Shown here piece by piece: positions 9,441-19,717 of a stretch of 48,235 bases of DNA. A program made the position numbers and the translations under genes. The notes under the pieces were generated by a model that was not told the origin of the DNA, searched no databases, and saw only the letters and a program-made list of their open reading frames with translations. The stretch is taken from assembly GCF_016803395.1 (NCBI RefSeq), contig NZ_JAEVHL010000023.1, positions 1-48,235 on the forward strand, given 5' to 3'. The stretch comes from Micromonospora tarensis (GTDB taxonomy: Bacteria > Actinomycetota > Actinomycetes > Mycobacteriales > Micromonosporaceae). How positions within the stretch are numbered: position 1 is the first letter of the stretch; each line of letters begins with the position of its first letter.

Positions 9441-10673
9441 GTGCAGCCGGAGCCCACGGTGGCGTCGGGCGGCGTCCGCGACGCGCCACCGACGCCCGCG
9501 TTCCGCCACGATCCGGTCAAGTCGGTGCTCCCGGGACGGGCCGGCGAGCCCGTCGACTGGACGGCCGAACCGGCGGTGTGCGGGCACCGGCGGATGAGGT
9601 ACGACAACCGGACCCTCGGCCGCAGCATCGCCGTTCCGGTCAGCGCCACCCCGGCCGTGGTGGCCGGCGTGGGCGTCGTGGCGGCCAGCGACGACGGCTT
9701 CGTACGCCTGCTCGACCCGACGCTGCGCAAGGAGTACTGGCGAATCCGCCTGACCAGTTCCGTCTACGCCTCGCTGGTGGTCGACCGGCGGCGCCGGCAC
9801 GTCGTCGTGGCCGCCACCAACGGCGAGCTGGCCTGTGTCGACCTGCGCGGTCGGCTGGTCTGGTCGGCGACGGCCGGCGCACCGGTCTGCGCCACCCCGA
9901 CCGTGCTGCCCGCCGCCGACCTGCTGGTCGTGGCGGCCTTCCACAGTCGCTGCCTCGCCGTCGACCTGGGCACCGGTCGGGTGGTCTTCGAGCACGCGCT
10001 GCCCCGCCCCTGGCACGCGGAGCACGACGGGGTCGCCTCCTACCGCGACGCCTATGCCAGCCCGGCAGCCACGGCGGCGGGCACGGCCATCGTCTGCTGC
10101 GCCGAACACGTGCTGTGCCTCGGCTCGGACGGCACCGAGCGGTGGCGCACGGAGCTGGGGCATCCGGTCAAGGCGTCCCCGGTGGCCCTGCACGAGACAG
10201 GCGAGGTGCTGGTCTGCACGGTCGACGGCCGGTGCCTGCTGCTGGACGCCGAGACCGGGGAGATCCGCCGCCAGGCGGCACTCGGCTCGAAGATCACCGC
10301 CAGCCCGGCGGTCTCCGGCGGGGTCGCCGCGGTCGGCCTCCAGCACGACGTCACGGTGGGTCTGGACGTCCGGTCGCTGCGCGAGGTCTGGCGCAGCGAC
10401 CAGGGCGGGCCGCGCTCGTACACCTCCGTCACGGTGCTGCCCAGCGGCGACTTCGTGGCCACCACGGGCCGGGGGAACATGCTCTGCCTGGGCCGTCGCG
10501 ACGGCGCCTTCCGTTGGGAAAGCAGCCAGGTGCTCGGCCTGCCCGACCACGAGCCAGCGATGGACATCACCCCCGTCGCCGCGCCTGACGGCAACGCCTA
10601 CTGCGCCTCGTACGCGGGCGATCTCTACCGGTTCAGATTCCGAAGCAGCGACAGGGGGAAACGGTGTCCATAG
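9441..10673 (+). CDS. PQQ-type beta-propeller repeat protein, predicted cytosolic
   Basis: A 410-residue protein starting at GTG 9441; this is the first possible start in frame after the previous stop. From about residue 60 it has a repeating pattern typical of the outer-membrane BamB/PQQ-like propeller fold: strands ending in small-residue turns, with recurring pieces such as ASDDGFVRLLDP, ATNGELACVDLRGRLVW and LLLDAETGEIRR. About seven blades can be counted by eye. There is no signal peptide, unlike most PQQ dehydrogenases and BamB. The N-terminal 50 residues are proline-rich and probably disordered. Without export a PQQ cofactor role is unlikely, so a scaffold or substrate-binding role fits better. 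The stop overlaps the start of the peptidase gene by ten bases, suggesting matched amounts of both proteins. Confidence 0.82.
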   Translation: MQPEPTVASGGVRDAPPTPAFRHDPVKSVLPGRAGEPVDWTAEPAVCGHRRMRYDNRTLGRSIAVPVSATPAVVAGVGVVAASDDGFVRLLDPTLRKEYWRIRLTSSVYASLVVDRRRRHVVVAATNGELACVDLRGRLVWSATAGAPVCATPTVLPAADLLVVAAFHSRCLAVDLGTGRVVFEHALPRPWHAEHDGVASYRDAYASPAATAAGTAIVCCAEHVLCLGSDGTERWRTELGHPVKASPVALHETGEVLVCTVDGRCLLLDAETGEIRRQAALGSKITASPAVSGGVAAVGLQHDVTVGLDVRSLREVWRSDQGGPRSYTSVTVLPSGDFVATTGRGNMLCLGRRDGAFRWESSQVLGLPDHEPAMDITPVAAPDGNAYCASYAGDLYRFRFRSSDRGKRCP

Positions 10674-12484
10674 ATCCGATCACCGCGCCGGACCGGGAGA
10701 GCCTGGAAGCACTCGAGCAGACCCTGGCGGGCATGATGTGCCGGCTGGAGACGATCCTGTCGAAGGGCGCGTTGACCGAAGAGGGCCTGGTGGAGATCAC
10801 GGCCATCTACAACAACGTCGCCTACATCTTCCTCTACCTGGAGGCGAACGAGGAGCACGTCCGCTATGACGGGCTGCTGCCCTGGCGGGACGCCTTCCAC
10901 GACAACCCGGGACTCGACGAGAAGGTGCTGCGCCAACTGGTCGAGCTGCGCTGCGAGGACCCGGAGGCGGAGGAGTCCCGGCTGGCGTACGTGGCACAGC
11001 TGCGGGACAAGGCGGAGGCTGCCGGCCCGGTCGACGACCGGCGGGCGGTTGAGCTCCAGGAGCGGGCCAAGGCGGTGCTGGCCGAGGTGCAGCAGGCGCA
11101 GTTGCGGTTCCTCCGTCGCGTCGGCGCGCCCACCGACACCAACAACCCCTCGGCGGTCTTCTACCGGCTGGTGAGCGGCACTCCCGGCGCGTCGACCCGG
11201 CACAAGCTCACCCGCGTCTGGACGGCGACCCGGGACAGTCGCCGCGACGAACTCGTCGCGATCGTCGACGAGATGGTGCGCGTCCGGCGCGAGCAGAGCC
11301 ACGCGGCCGGCCATCCGAGCGTGATCGACCAGGCGTTGACCAAGTGCGGCGTACCTGCCGACGAGGCCGAGGCGTTCATCGCGCGCTACCTGCGGCAGGC
11401 GCTGGTCAGCCAGGACCGGCTGGTGGAACGGGTACGCGAGGCGATCGAGACCGAGGGCGATCCGCTGGAGCACTTCGGTTTCTACATGCGGCAGGTCACC
11501 AGCGGGGCCCGGGCTCCGCTGTTCCTCCTGGACGAGTGTCTGGCCTTCATCTTCGACGTGGCGCGCAGCGTCTTCGGGCTGGACCTGCGGACGCTGCCCT
11601 CGGGCAACAGCCACGTCATCACGGTGGAGGTGACGGCGGACGACCGCCCGGTCGGTCAGATCAACTTCGATCTGTGGAACACCGCTGGCAAGACCGTGGG
11701 CGCCAACCACACCAAGGGGCTGCGCAACCGGACCGACTGGAGCAACCTGGTCCAGCATCCCGTCGCGTACGTGTCGTGTCGGTTCCAACAGGACGAGGAC
11801 CGGACCAACCGGATCACCTTCCAGAACGTGCACAGCCTGTTCCACGAGTTCGGCCACGCGCTCAACCACCTGTTGATCCGCAAGCGGATCTCCAACCGCT
11901 CCGGCCTGGAGTACCTGCCGCTGGAGCGACTGGAGCACCTGAGCATGTTCTTCGAGAAGTGGGTGTACCACCCGGCCTTCGCGCGCTCACTCTCCCTCGA
12001 CGCCCAGGACCGGGCGATGGTGCGGGTGTGCCAGCGGATCAAGGCCCTCGAGTACCAGCGGACCTACGTCGAGCGGGCGGTCACCGCCGCCCTCGACTTC
12101 GAGGTGCACCGCCGCGACGACGGTGGCCTCGCCGAGGCGTACGCCGCGTTGGAGGAGCGGTTCGGCATCTCGCGGCACTGCACGCTCGGTGATTTCCCGA
12201 TGTACTTCACCTGGCCGATGTTCCAGGCCAACCCGGGCGCGAACTTCGCCTACCTGTACGGCGCCTCAGACAGCGTGGAGAAGTTCCTCGTCTTCGAGCC
12301 GCTGACCCTGGTCGAGGTCGCCGGCCGGCCGGAACTGCGCGAGATGTTCGCCTCCAGCCTGGACTTCTCCCTGCCCACCGCCACGCCGGACAGCGACGCG
12401 GTCTTCGCCTTCTACGACCGGCTGGCCGCTGACGGGATCTCTGCCGAGCCGGTGGCCACCGGAGAAGGAGCCCTGCCGCGGTGA
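10664..12484 (+). CDS. M3-family (thimet oligopeptidase/MIP-like) zinc metallopeptidase
   Basis: A 606-residue cytosolic protein beginning with GTG inside the end of the propeller gene. The zinc site is clear: HEFGH at residues 394-398, and a glutamate at about residue 424 (LERLEH) where M3 enzymes have their third ligand, followed by the conserved E-x-W (FFEKW). Length is normal for the family. M3 enzymes cleave short peptides inside a closed cavity. One unusual point: the C-terminal loop that binds substrate in known members (consensus roughly H-x-x-GGYxAGYY) reads FQANPGANFAYLYG here, so the usual histidine and tyrosines are not obvious. The enzyme may therefore have an altered specificity or reaction. 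Within a biosynthetic operon, likely roles are trimming a peptide intermediate or a reaction related to amide-bond chemistry. The stop overlaps the next gene (GTGA). Confidence 0.88.
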   Translation: MSIDPITAPDRESLEALEQTLAGMMCRLETILSKGALTEEGLVEITAIYNNVAYIFLYLEANEEHVRYDGLLPWRDAFHDNPGLDEKVLRQLVELRCEDPEAEESRLAYVAQLRDKAEAAGPVDDRRAVELQERAKAVLAEVQQAQLRFLRRVGAPTDTNNPSAVFYRLVSGTPGASTRHKLTRVWTATRDSRRDELVAIVDEMVRVRREQSHAAGHPSVIDQALTKCGVPADEAEAFIARYLRQALVSQDRLVERVREAIETEGDPLEHFGFYMRQVTSGARAPLFLLDECLAFIFDVARSVFGLDLRTLPSGNSHVITVEVTADDRPVGQINFDLWNTAGKTVGANHTKGLRNRTDWSNLVQHPVAYVSCRFQQDEDRTNRITFQNVHSLFHEFGHALNHLLIRKRISNRSGLEYLPLERLEHLSMFFEKWVYHPAFARSLSLDAQDRAMVRVCQRIKALEYQRTYVERAVTAALDFEVHRRDDGGLAEAYAALEERFGISRHCTLGDFPMYFTWPMFQANPGANFAYLYGASDSVEKFLVFEPLTLVEVAGRPELREMFASSLDFSLPTATPDSDAVFAFYDRLAADGISAEPVATGEGALPR

Positions 12485-13128
12485 CCGAGATTCCGCACGC
12501 CTACATTCGTGCCGCGCTCGGCTCCCGGGAACCGGTGCTGGAGGACATCCTCCGATCATCGCTGCTCGACCATCGGATGCCGACGATCCAGGTGGACGAC
12601 AACGCCGGCCGGGTGCTCCAACTGCTCACCATGCTGCGCCGTCCACAGCGGGTGGTCGAGGTCGGCACGCTGTTCGGTTACTCGACCATCTTCATCGCCC
12701 GTGGCCTGCCCGAGGGTGCCCGGATGACCACCATCGAGATCGACCCGAAGGCGGCCGAACTAGCCCGGACCAACCTGGCTCGGGCCGGCCTCGCCGACCG
12801 CGTGGAGGTGGTGGTCGGTGACGCCGCCGACCACTTGAGCACCATCGAGCCGGAGAGCGTCGGGATGATCTTCATCGACGCGGACAAGGTCTCCTACGTG
12901 CGCTACCTGAAGCTCTGTTTCCCCCTGCTGGAGCCAGAAGGGCTGCTCATCGCCGACGACGCCTTCGCCGGCGGCGACTTCAGCCCCGACCGCCCGGGCA
13001 CGGAGGAGGACGGCCGCGAGGCCGAGAGCATCCGGACCTACGCGGCGGCGGTCGGGCGCAGCCCGCGGCTCTTCTCCTGTTTCGTGGGCACCCGCCACGG
13101 ACTTCTCGTCAGCTGGAAGAGGGCCTGA
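12481..13128 (+). CDS. SAM-dependent O-methyltransferase, catechol-OMT family
   Basis: A 215-residue class I methyltransferase of the small, metal-dependent catechol/caffeoyl-CoA type. The SAM-binding loop is VEVGTLFGYST, the acidic residue that binds the SAM ribose is in TTIEIDPK, and the metal site is suggested by IDADK and the IADDAF segment (many relatives have DN where this has DD). Length matches the family (about 210-230). GTG start overlaps the peptidase stop, and the stop directly abuts the ATG of the next gene, so it is part of the same transcript. These enzymes usually methylate one hydroxyl of a vicinal diol or catechol, and some act on carrier-free hydroxy acids or hydroxamates. 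A hydroxyl installed by the P450 or by one of the two non-heme oxygenases is the obvious candidate acceptor, by inference. Confidence 0.9.
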   Translation: MTEIPHAYIRAALGSREPVLEDILRSSLLDHRMPTIQVDDNAGRVLQLLTMLRRPQRVVEVGTLFGYSTIFIARGLPEGARMTTIEIDPKAAELARTNLARAGLADRVEVVVGDAADHLSTIEPESVGMIFIDADKVSYVRYLKLCFPLLEPEGLLIADDAFAGGDFSPDRPGTEEDGREAESIRTYAAAVGRSPRLFSCFVGTRHGLLVSWKRA

Positions 13129-14945
<1,817 letters not shown>

Positions 14946-14957
14946 TTGGAGTGGACC

Positions 14958-15893
14958 ATGGTCGTGTTGAACACCGTCGACGCGTGGTGCGCGCTGGATT
15001 TCCCGGTGGACCGGTCGGCGCTGCTGGACGACTTCGCGACGATCCAGTCCCTGATCTGGCAGGCGCAGTCGACGGCGAGCGTGGACCAGCGCATCCGGCC
15101 GAGAGCCACCCTGGACTGGGCCGTCGTACCGCTGCGGGCGCCCAACGGTGACCCGGACCGCACCGACCCGGGTCTGCCGGGAGAGGAGTACGGGCCGACA
15201 CCGCTGCTGGGTCGACTGCCCGGGCTGTCCCGGCTGCTCGCCTCGATGCCCTGCGAGACGGCGGCCGTCCGGCTCATGCGCCTCATCCCGAACGCCCAGG
15301 TGAAGCCGCATGTGGACAGCTTCTTCGGCCTGCAGTACGGCAAGGTCCGGTTGCACGTCCCGCTGATCACGTCGCGCACCGCGCTGATGGTCTTCGGGGA
15401 GCACGAGGTGCACTGGACGCCGGACCGCCTCTGGTACGGCGACTTCAGCCGCACCCACACCGTCCGCAACGGGGGTCCCGACGACCGGGTGCACCTCGTG
15501 CTGGACTGCCTGTTGAGCCCCGAGTTGCTGGCGCTGTTCCCGCCCGCGCAGCGCACCGGGCCCATCATGATCAACCGAAGCAGACTCACTCCGCAGCCGG
15601 AGCCGCCCCTCCCGCCGGGTGAGTACCCGCTGACCGTGGCCCGGCGGGCGCTGGACTGGACCCGGTCGGACGCGCCCGAGCTGGACCGACCGGTGGCCGT
15701 CACGCTGCTCGTCGAGCCCGAGGGCATGGCGCTGCGGATGCCCAGTGGCGTACTCGCCCGCCTGCACGCGGTGGGCGACGGCTGCTACCGGGTCGGGCGG
15801 ATGCCGGAGGAGACGACGGTCCGGGTGCGCGCGGGCCAGGTCGACATCGTCCGCCGGGTCGGCAACTATTCCACCGTCCATCCCTGTTCCTGA
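14958..15893 (+). CDS. Aspartyl/asparaginyl beta-hydroxylase-type Fe(II)/2-oxoglutarate oxygenase
   Basis: The ATG at 14958 is preceded by GGAG seven bases upstream; a TTG twelve bases earlier is possible but less likely. The product has 311 residues. The first 200 match the AspH-type double-stranded beta-helix: an HxD iron motif (KPHVDSFFGL, His118 and Asp120), then KVRLHVPL, a later histidine (RTHTVRN, about His167), and RVHLVLD, where a basic residue would bind 2-oxoglutarate. The last 110 residues form an extra domain I do not recognise. Family members hydroxylate beta-carbons of Asp, Asn or His residues, free or carrier-bound, and several occur in siderophore and lipopeptide pathways. 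It is a second candidate for placing a hydroxyl in the product besides the P450. Confidence 0.85.
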   Translation: MVVLNTVDAWCALDFPVDRSALLDDFATIQSLIWQAQSTASVDQRIRPRATLDWAVVPLRAPNGDPDRTDPGLPGEEYGPTPLLGRLPGLSRLLASMPCETAAVRLMRLIPNAQVKPHVDSFFGLQYGKVRLHVPLITSRTALMVFGEHEVHWTPDRLWYGDFSRTHTVRNGGPDDRVHLVLDCLLSPELLALFPPAQRTGPIMINRSRLTPQPEPPLPPGEYPLTVARRALDWTRSDAPELDRPVAVTLLVEPEGMALRMPSGVLARLHAVGDGCYRVGRMPEETTVRVRAGQVDIVRRVGNYSTVHPCS

Positions 15894-15974
15894 CAGTGCC
15901 GTTGGCCGCACCACCCGGTGCGGCGAACCGGCTGGCCGACAAGTGGTTCCTGCGACAGCGAAGTGAGGCACGCG

Positions 15975-17279
15975 ATGACCGATGCCGATCGGGAGGCGCC
16001 GGCGAGCGGGCCGAAGCCGGCCTGGTGGCTCCGCCCGTTGGTGGCGGCGCTCGGCGGACGGGAGGCCACCGAGGGACTGTGGCCGCTGCTCGGCATCACC
16101 ATGTTCGCCACCATCGCCACGTCCGCCTTCTACGGCTACGCCGGCGTGTGGGCGGTGGTCGAGCTACGGGCCACCCCGGGCGAGGTGGGTTGGTTGCTCA
16201 TGCTCAACGCCCTACTGTCGGTCGTCTCCGGCAACGTCGGTGGCCGGATCTCCGACCGGATCGGCCGTCGTCCCGTCCTGGTTGGCTGCCTCGGCACGCT
16301 GGCCCTGCTGATGATGGCCTGCGCCGCCGTGGGCGACCAGAAGCTCCTGGGCTTCGCGCTGGTCGCGGCGGCGAACACGGTGTCCACGCCGGCCTGGACG
16401 GCCCGCAACGCGGTGGTCGCCGACGTGGTGGGCCCGGAGCGCCGAGCCCAGGCGTTCTCGTCGCTGCGGGTCGCCAACAACCTGGCCGTGGTCATCGGCC
16501 CGGCGCTGGTGGGTCTGGTCCTGTTGGTGGCGAACTGGTCGGTGGCGTTCCTGCTTCTCGGTGCGATGGGGCTGGGTGCCGCGGTGTTCGCCCAGGCGGT
16601 CCTGCCCGGGAGCCTCGGGACGCCGAAGGCCAGGGAGGCCCGGGATCGACGACGCTTCGGCATGCTGCGGGACGTGCCGTTCACGGCACTGCTCTTCTCG
16701 ACGCTGCTGTCGTTCATGGTCTATGTGGCCTACACCAACGTGCTGCCCATCGTGGTGGTGTCCACGTACGACCTCGGCCAGTCCACCTGGGGCTTCCTGT
16801 CCGCCATCAACCCGGTGCTGGTGGTGCTCTTCCAGGGCCTGCTCACCAAGCGCACCGCGCACGTGCACGACAGTTGGCGGATCGCGGTGGGCGTGCTGCT
16901 GATGGGCGTACCGTGGCTGCTGCTCCTCCTCGACCACGGCCTCGTCATGATCGTCGTCGTGATCGTGATCTTCGTGGTCGGCGAGATGCTCTGGGCGCCG
17001 GCCTCGCAGGCCGCGGCTTCCGACCGCGCGCCGGAGCATGCGCGGGGCGCCTACCTCGGCGCGTACGGCGCAACCATGACCGTCGCCTGGGCGGTCGGCC
17101 CGATGACCTCGCTCGCCCTGCTCGAACGGCAAGGGGAGGACACGATGTGGGTCTTCCTCGGCCTGACCGGCCTCGTCGCCAGCGTGGTGGGACTGATCGC
17201 CGTACGCACCGGCCGGCGGGAGTCGGAGGCGACCGTCCCTGCCAAAGCCCCGGAACCGGCCACCATGGCCGCGGACTGA
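15975..17279 (+). CDS. MFS transporter, probable product exporter
   Basis: Start at ATG 15975 with GTGAGG upstream; 434 residues. It has about twelve hydrophobic segments in two halves. The signature loop between helices 2 and 3 reads GGRISDRIGRRPV, typical of major facilitator drug-efflux proteins. The N-terminus is a short charged cytosolic stretch and the C-terminus is hydrophilic. It lies inside the operon, 81 bases after the oxygenase and 18 bases before the ATP-grasp gene. Export of the finished compound, and with it self-protection, is the most likely function. Uptake of a precursor cannot be ruled out. Confidence 0.92.
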   Translation: MTDADREAPASGPKPAWWLRPLVAALGGREATEGLWPLLGITMFATIATSAFYGYAGVWAVVELRATPGEVGWLLMLNALLSVVSGNVGGRISDRIGRRPVLVGCLGTLALLMMACAAVGDQKLLGFALVAAANTVSTPAWTARNAVVADVVGPERRAQAFSSLRVANNLAVVIGPALVGLVLLVANWSVAFLLLGAMGLGAAVFAQAVLPGSLGTPKAREARDRRRFGMLRDVPFTALLFSTLLSFMVYVAYTNVLPIVVVSTYDLGQSTWGFLSAINPVLVVLFQGLLTKRTAHVHDSWRIAVGVLLMGVPWLLLLLDHGLVMIVVVIVIFVVGEMLWAPASQAAASDRAPEHARGAYLGAYGATMTVAWAVGPMTSLALLERQGEDTMWVFLGLTGLVASVVGLIAVRTGRRESEATVPAKAPEPATMAAD

Positions 17280-17297
17280 CCAGGAGGTATCGCTGTC

Positions 17298-18557
17298 ATG
17301 ACCCTGCTTCTCGTGGACTCGCCCGGCGGGCCGCAACCCGACGAGATCGTGCGGGCGCTGGGCCCCGCCGGGCCGGCACGGGTGCTCATGCTGCGCAGCG
17401 GTGGTGCGGCCCGCCGCGACAAGCTCGGCGCGCTCGGCCCGGTGGAGACCTTCGCCCGACCGGACCAGGCCGTCGAGGCGGGGCTCGCACTCGCCAGCCG
17501 GGTGCCGATCCGGGGCGTGGTGGCCTTCAGCGAGACGATGGCCTTCCACGCGGGACTCCTGGCGAACCTGCTGGGCCTGCCGGCGAACCCGCCGGCCGCG
17601 CTGACCGCCGCCCGCCGCAAGGACATCCAACGTGCCCGGTTGGCCGCGGCCGGTATGCCGACGCCGGGTTGGCGGCTGATCGGCGGAGAGCAGGACCTGG
17701 GCGCCTGCGCGGACCTCCGTTTCCCGGTCGTCCTCAAGCCCGCGGTCGGGGTGAGCAGCTTCTGCGTGGCGCGGGTCACCGAGCCGGCGGGGCTGGCCGG
17801 GGCGTACGCCGACGCCGGACGCCGCTACCAGGCCAACCCCTGGTCGAACGGCGCCGACCGCCTCTTCCTGGTGGAGGAGGAGATCGTGGGCTCCCGTTGG
17901 CATGCCGACGCGCGCTTCGGGCACCAGGTCAGCGTCGAGTCGATCCTGCACGAGGGGACGGTGCACCACCTCGGGGTCACCGACAAGACCCCGGTCGTCC
18001 CCCCGTTCCGCGAGGAGGGGCACCTCACGCCGAGCGCCCTCGACCCGAGTGATCTCACCCGGGTCACCACGGTGGCGGAGCAGGCCATCCGGGCTCTCGG
18101 GTTGACCACCGGCGCGGTGCACACCGAACTGATGCTCACCGCCGACGGGCCGGTGGTCCTGGAGGTCAACGGCCGCCTGGCCGGCTGCATGTACGGGCTG
18201 ATGCAGTTCTCGCGGGAGTACGACATCGCGCGGGCTATCGCGCAGGTCGCCTGCGGGCAGGCGCCGGACCTGCCAGGCGCACCCCTGCGGTTCGCCGCCT
18301 TCGTCCGGCCGCAGCCGCCGACCGGCCGGCACCGGGTCGCCGCGGTCGACCAGGACGCGCTCGACGAGGCGCTGAAGCTGGCCGACTGGGGCATGCTCGA
18401 CAAGCCGGTCGGCAGCGAACTCGACTCCGATGACGGTTCGATCAGCAACCTGGCCCGGTACGTGACGACGGCACCGGATTCGGCGGCGCTGTTCGAATCG
18501 ATCGAGCGGGTGAACAAGGCGATTCGTGGCGCACTGACGATCGAGCCAATCACCTGA
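17298..18557 (+). CDS. ATP-grasp carboxylate-amine ligase
   Basis: A 419-residue protein with a strong ribosome binding site (AGGAGG) upstream of ATG 17298. The ATP-grasp core is visible: FPVVLKPAVGVSS with the nucleotide-binding lysine, LVEEEIVGSRWHAD, SVESILHEG, and the metal-binding end HTELMLTADGPVVLEVNGRLAG. The architecture resembles L-amino-acid ligases and the carnosine/BacD group, which join a carboxylate (as acyl phosphate) to an amine. It is the last gene of the operon, immediately before a terminator. Since the NRPS has one C domain and no thioesterase, this enzyme may form a further amide bond or release the carrier-free product as an amide. Substrates cannot be read from sequence. 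Confidence 0.9.
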   Translation: MTLLLVDSPGGPQPDEIVRALGPAGPARVLMLRSGGAARRDKLGALGPVETFARPDQAVEAGLALASRVPIRGVVAFSETMAFHAGLLANLLGLPANPPAALTAARRKDIQRARLAAAGMPTPGWRLIGGEQDLGACADLRFPVVLKPAVGVSSFCVARVTEPAGLAGAYADAGRRYQANPWSNGADRLFLVEEEIVGSRWHADARFGHQVSVESILHEGTVHHLGVTDKTPVVPPFREEGHLTPSALDPSDLTRVTTVAEQAIRALGLTTGAVHTELMLTADGPVVLEVNGRLAGCMYGLMQFSREYDIARAIAQVACGQAPDLPGAPLRFAAFVRPQPPTGRHRVAAVDQDALDEALKLADWGMLDKPVGSELDSDDGSISNLARYVTTAPDSAALFESIERVNKAIRGALTIEPIT

Positions 18558-18683
18558 GCATTCCCGGCGTGTTTCCCTAATGCATGTCCGGTGCGTGGCC
18601 GGCGGCGCACCGCGGCTTCGAACAATGGTTCTCGGAGCTACGCCCCGAGCGGAAAATCAATTATCGGCGGCCATTGGGACACC

Positions 18684-18707
18684 GGACGGACGGACGGACG
18701 GACGGAC
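18684..18707. repeat. (GGAC)6 tetranucleotide repeat
   Basis: Six perfect GGAC units stand in the short intergenic space between the ATP-grasp stop and the convergent JmjC gene, about 40 bases before the terminator stem. The number of units may vary between isolates. No gene is seen in it. Confidence 0.85.
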
Positions 18708-18745
18708 AGATTCCGGCGCCCGGCACGGGCCGGACGGCCGACGTC

Positions 18746-18784
18746 GGATGCCCACCCCCGCAGCAAGGACGGGGGTGGGCATCC
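18746..18784. terminator. Bidirectional terminator hairpin between convergent genes
   Basis: GGATGCCCACCCCCG (18746-18760) and CGGGGGTGGGCATCC (18770-18784) form a perfect 15-bp stem with a nine-base loop. It sits between the end of the biosynthetic operon and the end of the JmjC gene, where both transcripts need to stop. There is no T run, as is common in high-GC actinomycetes. Confidence 0.85.
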
Positions 18785-18799
18785 AGCTGCCGTCGCCGC

Positions 18800-19627
18800 T
18801 CAGACACGCACCCCGGGCAGCCGCTTCAACTGGAGCGACTGCACCAGCCCGACCACATCGTCGTCGGAGATCCGGTTGAGCAGATCCGCGGTCGCCTGCC
18901 GAATCTGCGCCACCGCGGCGCTCCGCTCCTCCGGAGACAGGTACTCGTGCAGCGCGGTGATCGGCTCGTGCCCGATCTCCCGTTCCTTGATCGCGTGACT
19001 CAGGAACGGAACCACCGCCGAGTAGAGCGAGACGGCCGGGCAGACCAGCGAGAGGCTGAGCGAGGCCGCCTCCGAGATGCCGTGGTGCAGCCAGAACAGC
19101 GGAATGTACAGCAGGTCTCCGGGTTCGACGACGAACCGGACGCCCTCCCCGTCGGGAAGCTCGTGGCCGCCCACGTCGGGCAGGTTCAACATCCGTCGGG
19201 CGATGACCTGCTGCTCGATGTTGGTGGGCGAGGCCAGCGTCCACTCCTTCACGCCACCCTGTTGCAGCACGAAATTGTCGCTGTGGTCGAAGTGCGCGCC
19301 GATCCCGCTCGACGAGTACGTCCGCACGCTGTCGAACCAGGCCCGCGGCGACGCGAACCGCCTGCTGAACTCGACCGCCCGCCGGGTCAGGTCCGGGTCG
19401 CAGGCGGACACGTTCTCGATGAACGTCACCTCGCCCGCCCGCTCCTTGATTGACGCGCCCTTGGCCTCGGCCACCCGATAGGCATTGTCAAAATCTTCGT
19501 CCGTCCACCGGCGACCGAGAAAGCCTTCGGCACCCCCACGCACGAAGAGCGGCTTCCTGCGCCAGTACTCGGCGAAGAACATCTCCGGCTCGTAGGTGCT
19601 TTCCTCGAATTCCGATACGGAGTTCAC
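18800..19627 (-). CDS. JmjC/cupin-type Fe(II)/2-oxoglutarate oxygenase (Cupin_4-like)
   Basis: A 275-residue protein read from GTG 19627, with GGGGGAGG just upstream. The N-terminal signature AEYWRRKPLFVRG is typical of the RoxA/MINA-like ribosomal oxygenase group. The iron motif is AHFDHSDNFVLQ (His112-x-Asp114), followed by KEWTL with the 2-oxoglutarate-binding lysine region and a late histidine pair (FWLHHG, 181-182). It lacks the long C-terminal winged-helix part of E. coli RoxA (about 373 residues), so it is a short form. Two roles are possible: tailoring of the peptide product, or hydroxylation of a ribosomal protein. The second deserves attention because the upstream gene on the same strand encodes a ribosomal protection protein. 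The 90-base gap between them is AT-richer and could hold its own promoter. Confidence 0.85.
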   Translation of the reverse strand: MNSVSEFEESTYEPEMFFAEYWRRKPLFVRGGAEGFLGRRWTDEDFDNAYRVAEAKGASIKERAGEVTFIENVSACDPDLTRRAVEFSRRFASPRAWFDSVRTYSSSGIGAHFDHSDNFVLQQGGVKEWTLASPTNIEQQVIARRMLNLPDVGGHELPDGEGVRFVVEPGDLLYIPLFWLHHGISEAASLSLSLVCPAVSLYSAVVPFLSHAIKEREIGHEPITALHEYLSPEERSAAVAQIRQATADLLNRISDDDVVGLVQSLQLKRLPGVRV

Positions 19628-19717
19628 TCGACCTCCCCCGTCTAGCTGTCACGGTGCTTTCAGAGCATAGCTCGAATCGTCGTATCCGAATATGTCGAGG
19701 GCTACGGAATCTGTCGG

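Noticed and set aside
9441..10673. Propeller gene as a PQQ-dependent dehydrogenase
   Set aside because: No signal peptide, no calcium/PQQ-binding signature and short length; only the repeat fold is shared.
18584..18700. Short open frame beginning MSGAWPAAHRGFEQWF after the ATP-grasp gene, considered as a precursor peptide
   Set aside because: It runs into the GGAC repeat and the terminator stem, has no ribosome binding site, and the cluster has no peptide-maturation system that needs it.
18684..18707. GGAC repeats as part of a CRISPR array
   Set aside because: The units are four bases long without spacers, and no cas gene is present.
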